A stretch of 64,000 nt of DNA from Limanda limanda (Eukaryota; Chordata; Actinopteri; Pleuronectiformes; Pleuronectidae): contig NC_083658.1 in the NCBI RefSeq assembly GCF_963576545.1, positions 9,202,928 to 9,266,927 on the forward strand, in the 5' to 3' direction. Below the pieces are notes generated by a model. That model was not told the DNA's origin and searched no databases. It saw nothing but the letters and a program-made list of their open reading frames with translations. The position numbers and the translations under genes were made by a program. Shown in pieces: positions 62,401 through 64,000 of the stretch (position 1 is the stretch's first letter; every line of letters starts with the position of its first letter).

Positions 62401-62891
62401 TTCAAAATATACATTTTTAAGTGTGTAATACAGCATCCTTTCCGGGGAAATATCACACTCACACTAGCACAGGTTTGCCTGCGATGCGGGGGTGTTGAAG
62501 GACCTCGGCCATGGTCTCCCGCGTCTCCTGGATCCGCTGGACGTCGCTGGAGTCGACCACGAACACCACGCCGTACGACTCGGAGTAGTAGTTCTTCCAG
62601 ATGCCCCGGATTCTCTTCCCGCCGCCCAGGTCGAAGATGGTCACCTCGAACTTGCCCTGCTTCAGGTCGACCTTGGAAAAACCTACAGTTGGAGCCACAT
62701 CCTGAGGATTTTCTGAGGGAGGAGATAAGAAATGAGGAGAGTAAAGGGAAATTGTACGATACCAAATTATTTCAGTTTAAAATATATGAGGAACCAAACA
62801 TTATAATATCTATAACAAACCTCCTTGGATCCCTCGCACTGTGGCCGTCTTCCCTGCATTATCCAGTCCCACCATCACCAGAGTCACTTTC
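59374..62891 (-). CDS. arl13b: ADP-ribosylation factor-like protein 13B, 5'-incomplete (exons 2-10)
   Basis: Arl13b is a membrane-anchored ARF-like GTPase of the ciliary shaft. Family knowledge: it acts as exchange factor for ARL3, supports ciliary protein traffic and Hedgehog signalling, and is mutated in Joubert syndrome; the zebrafish mutant is scorpion. Nine exons join with consistent phases: 62891-62821, 62712-62463, 62124-62019, 61865-61663, 61318-61207, 61093-60934, 60631-60515, 60093-60025, 59450-59374. With human-based numbering (first full codon here is K21) the protein ends at residue 407. The order is G domain (P-loop GLDNAGKT 28-35, switch I T52, DLGGG 71-75, NKQD 130-133, CSA 165-167), Glu/Lys/Arg-rich coiled coil (about 185-290), acidic linker, ciliary-targeting RVDP (339-342), proline-rich tail. 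The G3 motif has Gly in place of the catalytic Gln, as is normal for this family. Exon 1 is missing, so no promoter can be placed. Confidence 0.97.
60025..60093 (-). CDS. arl13b: arl13b exon 9
   Basis: Acceptor TTTTTTTAG, donor GTAAAG. It encodes residues 360-382, [18 protein letters not shown] and SKHS, matching the conserved VGWGTPK...RLPKLEPLG segment of the family. Confidence 0.96.
60515..60631 (-). CDS. arl13b: arl13b exon 8 (ciliary-targeting motif)
   Basis: Acceptor CGTTCAG, donor GTGAGT. It encodes residues 321-359: a basic stretch [16 protein letters not shown] containing RVDP, the RVxP ciliary-targeting motif, then a proline-rich end LAPPAPP. Confidence 0.95.
60934..61093 (-). CDS. 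arl13b: arl13b exon 7 (acidic linker)
   Basis: Acceptor CTTTCAG, donor GTGAGT. It encodes residues 268-320, starting [13 protein letters not shown] and passing through a Lys/Ser part into a run rich in Glu. Low complexity. The equivalent region in tetrapods is longer. Confidence 0.93.
61207..61318 (-). CDS. arl13b: arl13b exon 6
   Basis: Acceptor TTCTTCAG, donor GTGCGT. It encodes residues 230-267, a Glu-rich helix followed by [15 protein letters not shown], which matches the family's conserved NPFQPI segment. A second AG two bases on would break the frame, so the first AG is used. Confidence 0.95.
61663..61865 (-). CDS. arl13b: arl13b exon 5 (G5 motif and start of coiled coil)
   Basis: Acceptor GCGCCAG, donor GTTAGG. 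It encodes residues 163-230: [10 protein letters not shown] (G5), the last G-domain helix ([13 protein letters not shown]), then a charged helix ([20 protein letters not shown]) that begins the coiled coil. Confidence 0.96.
62019..62124 (-). CDS. arl13b: arl13b exon 4 (G4 motif)
   Basis: Acceptor TTCAG, donor GTAAGT. It encodes residues 127-162 with the guanine-specificity motif NKQD (130-133) and ends at CLCQI. Confidence 0.96.
62463..62712 (-). CDS. arl13b: arl13b exon 3 (switch regions)
   Basis: Acceptor CCCTCAG, donor GTGAGT. It encodes residues 44-127: APTVGFSK (switch I), then [11 protein letters not shown] (G3/switch II). R79, whose human counterpart is altered in Joubert syndrome, is present in IRG. 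The exon ends at KPVLV, before the G4 motif. Confidence 0.97.
62821..62891 (-). CDS. arl13b: arl13b exon 2 (P-loop)
   Basis: Acceptor TTACAG, donor GTTTGT. It encodes residues 21-43 ([20 protein letters not shown], then IQG) and takes the last base of codon 20 and gives the first of codon 44. It contains the G1 phosphate-binding loop. Confidence 0.97.
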
Positions 62892-64000
62892 CTGTAAGAT
62901 GAGAAGAGGACAAATGAACACAAACATCACTCCTACAAAAACCCCGGGTCATCTGATGGCGTCTGCGGTGCCCTGCATCTAAATGTGCTGTGTCCGTGAC
63001 ACAGAATCGACTTGGAAAGTTGGCATTAGTGTCCATGACGCATTTGGGGGCACAGATAAGCCAGTTAATAATCTGAATGACCAACGCAATCAGATGTCTG
63101 CAGGCCGACTGGGTCAGCAACAGTCACGAGGTCAGCGAAAACAAATTAAACAAATAAATGTGGTATACTGGCTTACGAGCAATATAAAGTATAAAATGCA
63201 TGTTTAGCCGTGAAATTACCAGATTGTGGACTTAATTGTGGTGTTTATTTTCTGGAATGAATATGTCAAACAACACATCTTGCTTTTAAGTCCTCCGAAG
63301 ACAAACGAATTCACGCCGGGCCTGGGATTTGTATTGTGAGCCAAGATGAGCTTTCCTGCAGGACGACACAGGCAAACAAAGGAACAGATGCCTGCTCAGT
63401 CGTCTCTGCAGGAATGCACCATGCACACACCTGGACACCTGAACTTTGATAAACAAGGGGAACAAACTTTTTAAAAAGAAATGCAACATTTGCACCATCA
63501 ATTGCAAAATATATTATTCAGCGTTATTGCTCTCACAGCAATATTTGTAATCGCGGAGCCACTTTATGAAAGGATCCATCACAGAGAAATAAAAATAATG
63601 GCACCTTAAAAGCAGGAATTTTGGTGGATGCTTACACGGTAATAACACAGCAATCAAATGTTGTCTCCCGGCTGTGTACTTAACTTTGAAGCTTGCGCCA
63701 AAAAGACAACAACCGAATGATCCATCTGACCGTCCTCTGGAGCCAACTGGCCTTCATCATCTTTGCGTAAACCTCCAAAAAAAGCGAGATGCTTCCCGTC
63801 CCCTGTCCGCTAACCCATCACCCGGCTGCCCTCGCTGACACAAACCCGTCACAGCCACGGACCAAGAGGAAGAGACGCCCTGAGCAGACCTGCCTGCAGG
63901 ATTAGTGAAGGATTTCGGACTAAGTCCACAGGATCAGATGCCTCACAGGTACCACGTGGGTTAAGCATCGCTGATTAAATCTTAGTGCCTCACACCTTTT
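62892..64000 (-). other. arl13b intron 1 (partial), exon 1 not found
   Basis: A first exon should encode about 20 residues with two adjacent cysteines and a WxKRWREP-like stretch on the minus strand. I found nothing like that up to 64000, so exon 1, the 5' UTR and the promoter should lie beyond the right edge. The stretch is unique, A+T-rich sequence. Confidence 0.6.

Larger units (their letters stand above)
59451..62820 (-). other. arl13b introns 2-9: no nested gene
   Basis: Introns range from about 110 to 580 bases and end in normal GT/AG. A 156-codon minus-strand open frame inside intron 9 (59527-59997) is not conserved with any family I know. No STX19-like gene, which lies with ARL13B in mammals, is seen here. 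Confidence 0.7.

Noticed and set aside
63720..63775. Possible arl13b first exon on the minus strand (ATG-containing)
   Set aside because: The translated peptide lacks the adjacent cysteines and the WREP-like stretch expected, and no good donor follows.

Overview
The window looks like nuclear DNA of a bony fish, most likely a percomorph teleost. The one certain gene is split by introns and encodes a fish-type Arl13b. The dispersed repeats are of kinds I recognise from percomorph genomes, including a 'gggatagttcac' foldback repeat, a repeat carrying 'ggtcaaaggtcaaggtcac', a 'ggactgtatataaagatggac' TIR element, the 'ggcacagtggtgc' family and common LINE-type 3' ends. There are no operons, ribosome-binding sites or long intronless ORFs. 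The assignment rests on recognition, not on a search.

Right end (59374-62891, minus strand): nine consecutive coding exons of arl13b, the ciliary ARF-like GTPase, from the P-loop exon to the stop codon. All splice sites and phases agree. If exon 1 has its usual length the protein is 407 residues. Exon 1, with the start codon and palmitoylated cysteines, is not found between 62892 and 64000 and should lie beyond the right edge.

Left end (1 to about 1217, plus strand): two phase-compatible stretches with good splice acceptors (72-158 and 1095-1217, the second ending in a stop) may be the last exons of a gene entering from the left. I could not identify it. A third, weaker terminal-exon candidate lies at 10274-10324.

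Between them, about 57 kb has no gene I can support. It holds unique sequence that may contain regulatory elements (G+C/CpG-richer or unusually open blocks near 2.8, 13.0-14.1, 20.0-20.7 and 39.3-39.7 kb), set among mobile-element remnants. These include a 0.8-0.9 kb duplication (22374-23165 and 28328-29215), a probable solo LTR (31625-32373) inside an older element, TIR and foldback elements (33956-34231, 40090-40630, 57166-57513, 58251-58528), and a repeat with a consensus estrogen-response-element palindrome and DR1 motifs (52740-53240). There are also several long G or C runs, one in the loop of a perfect 14-bp hairpin (6414-6479). I found no convincing tRNA, rRNA, CRISPR array or novel multi-gene system.
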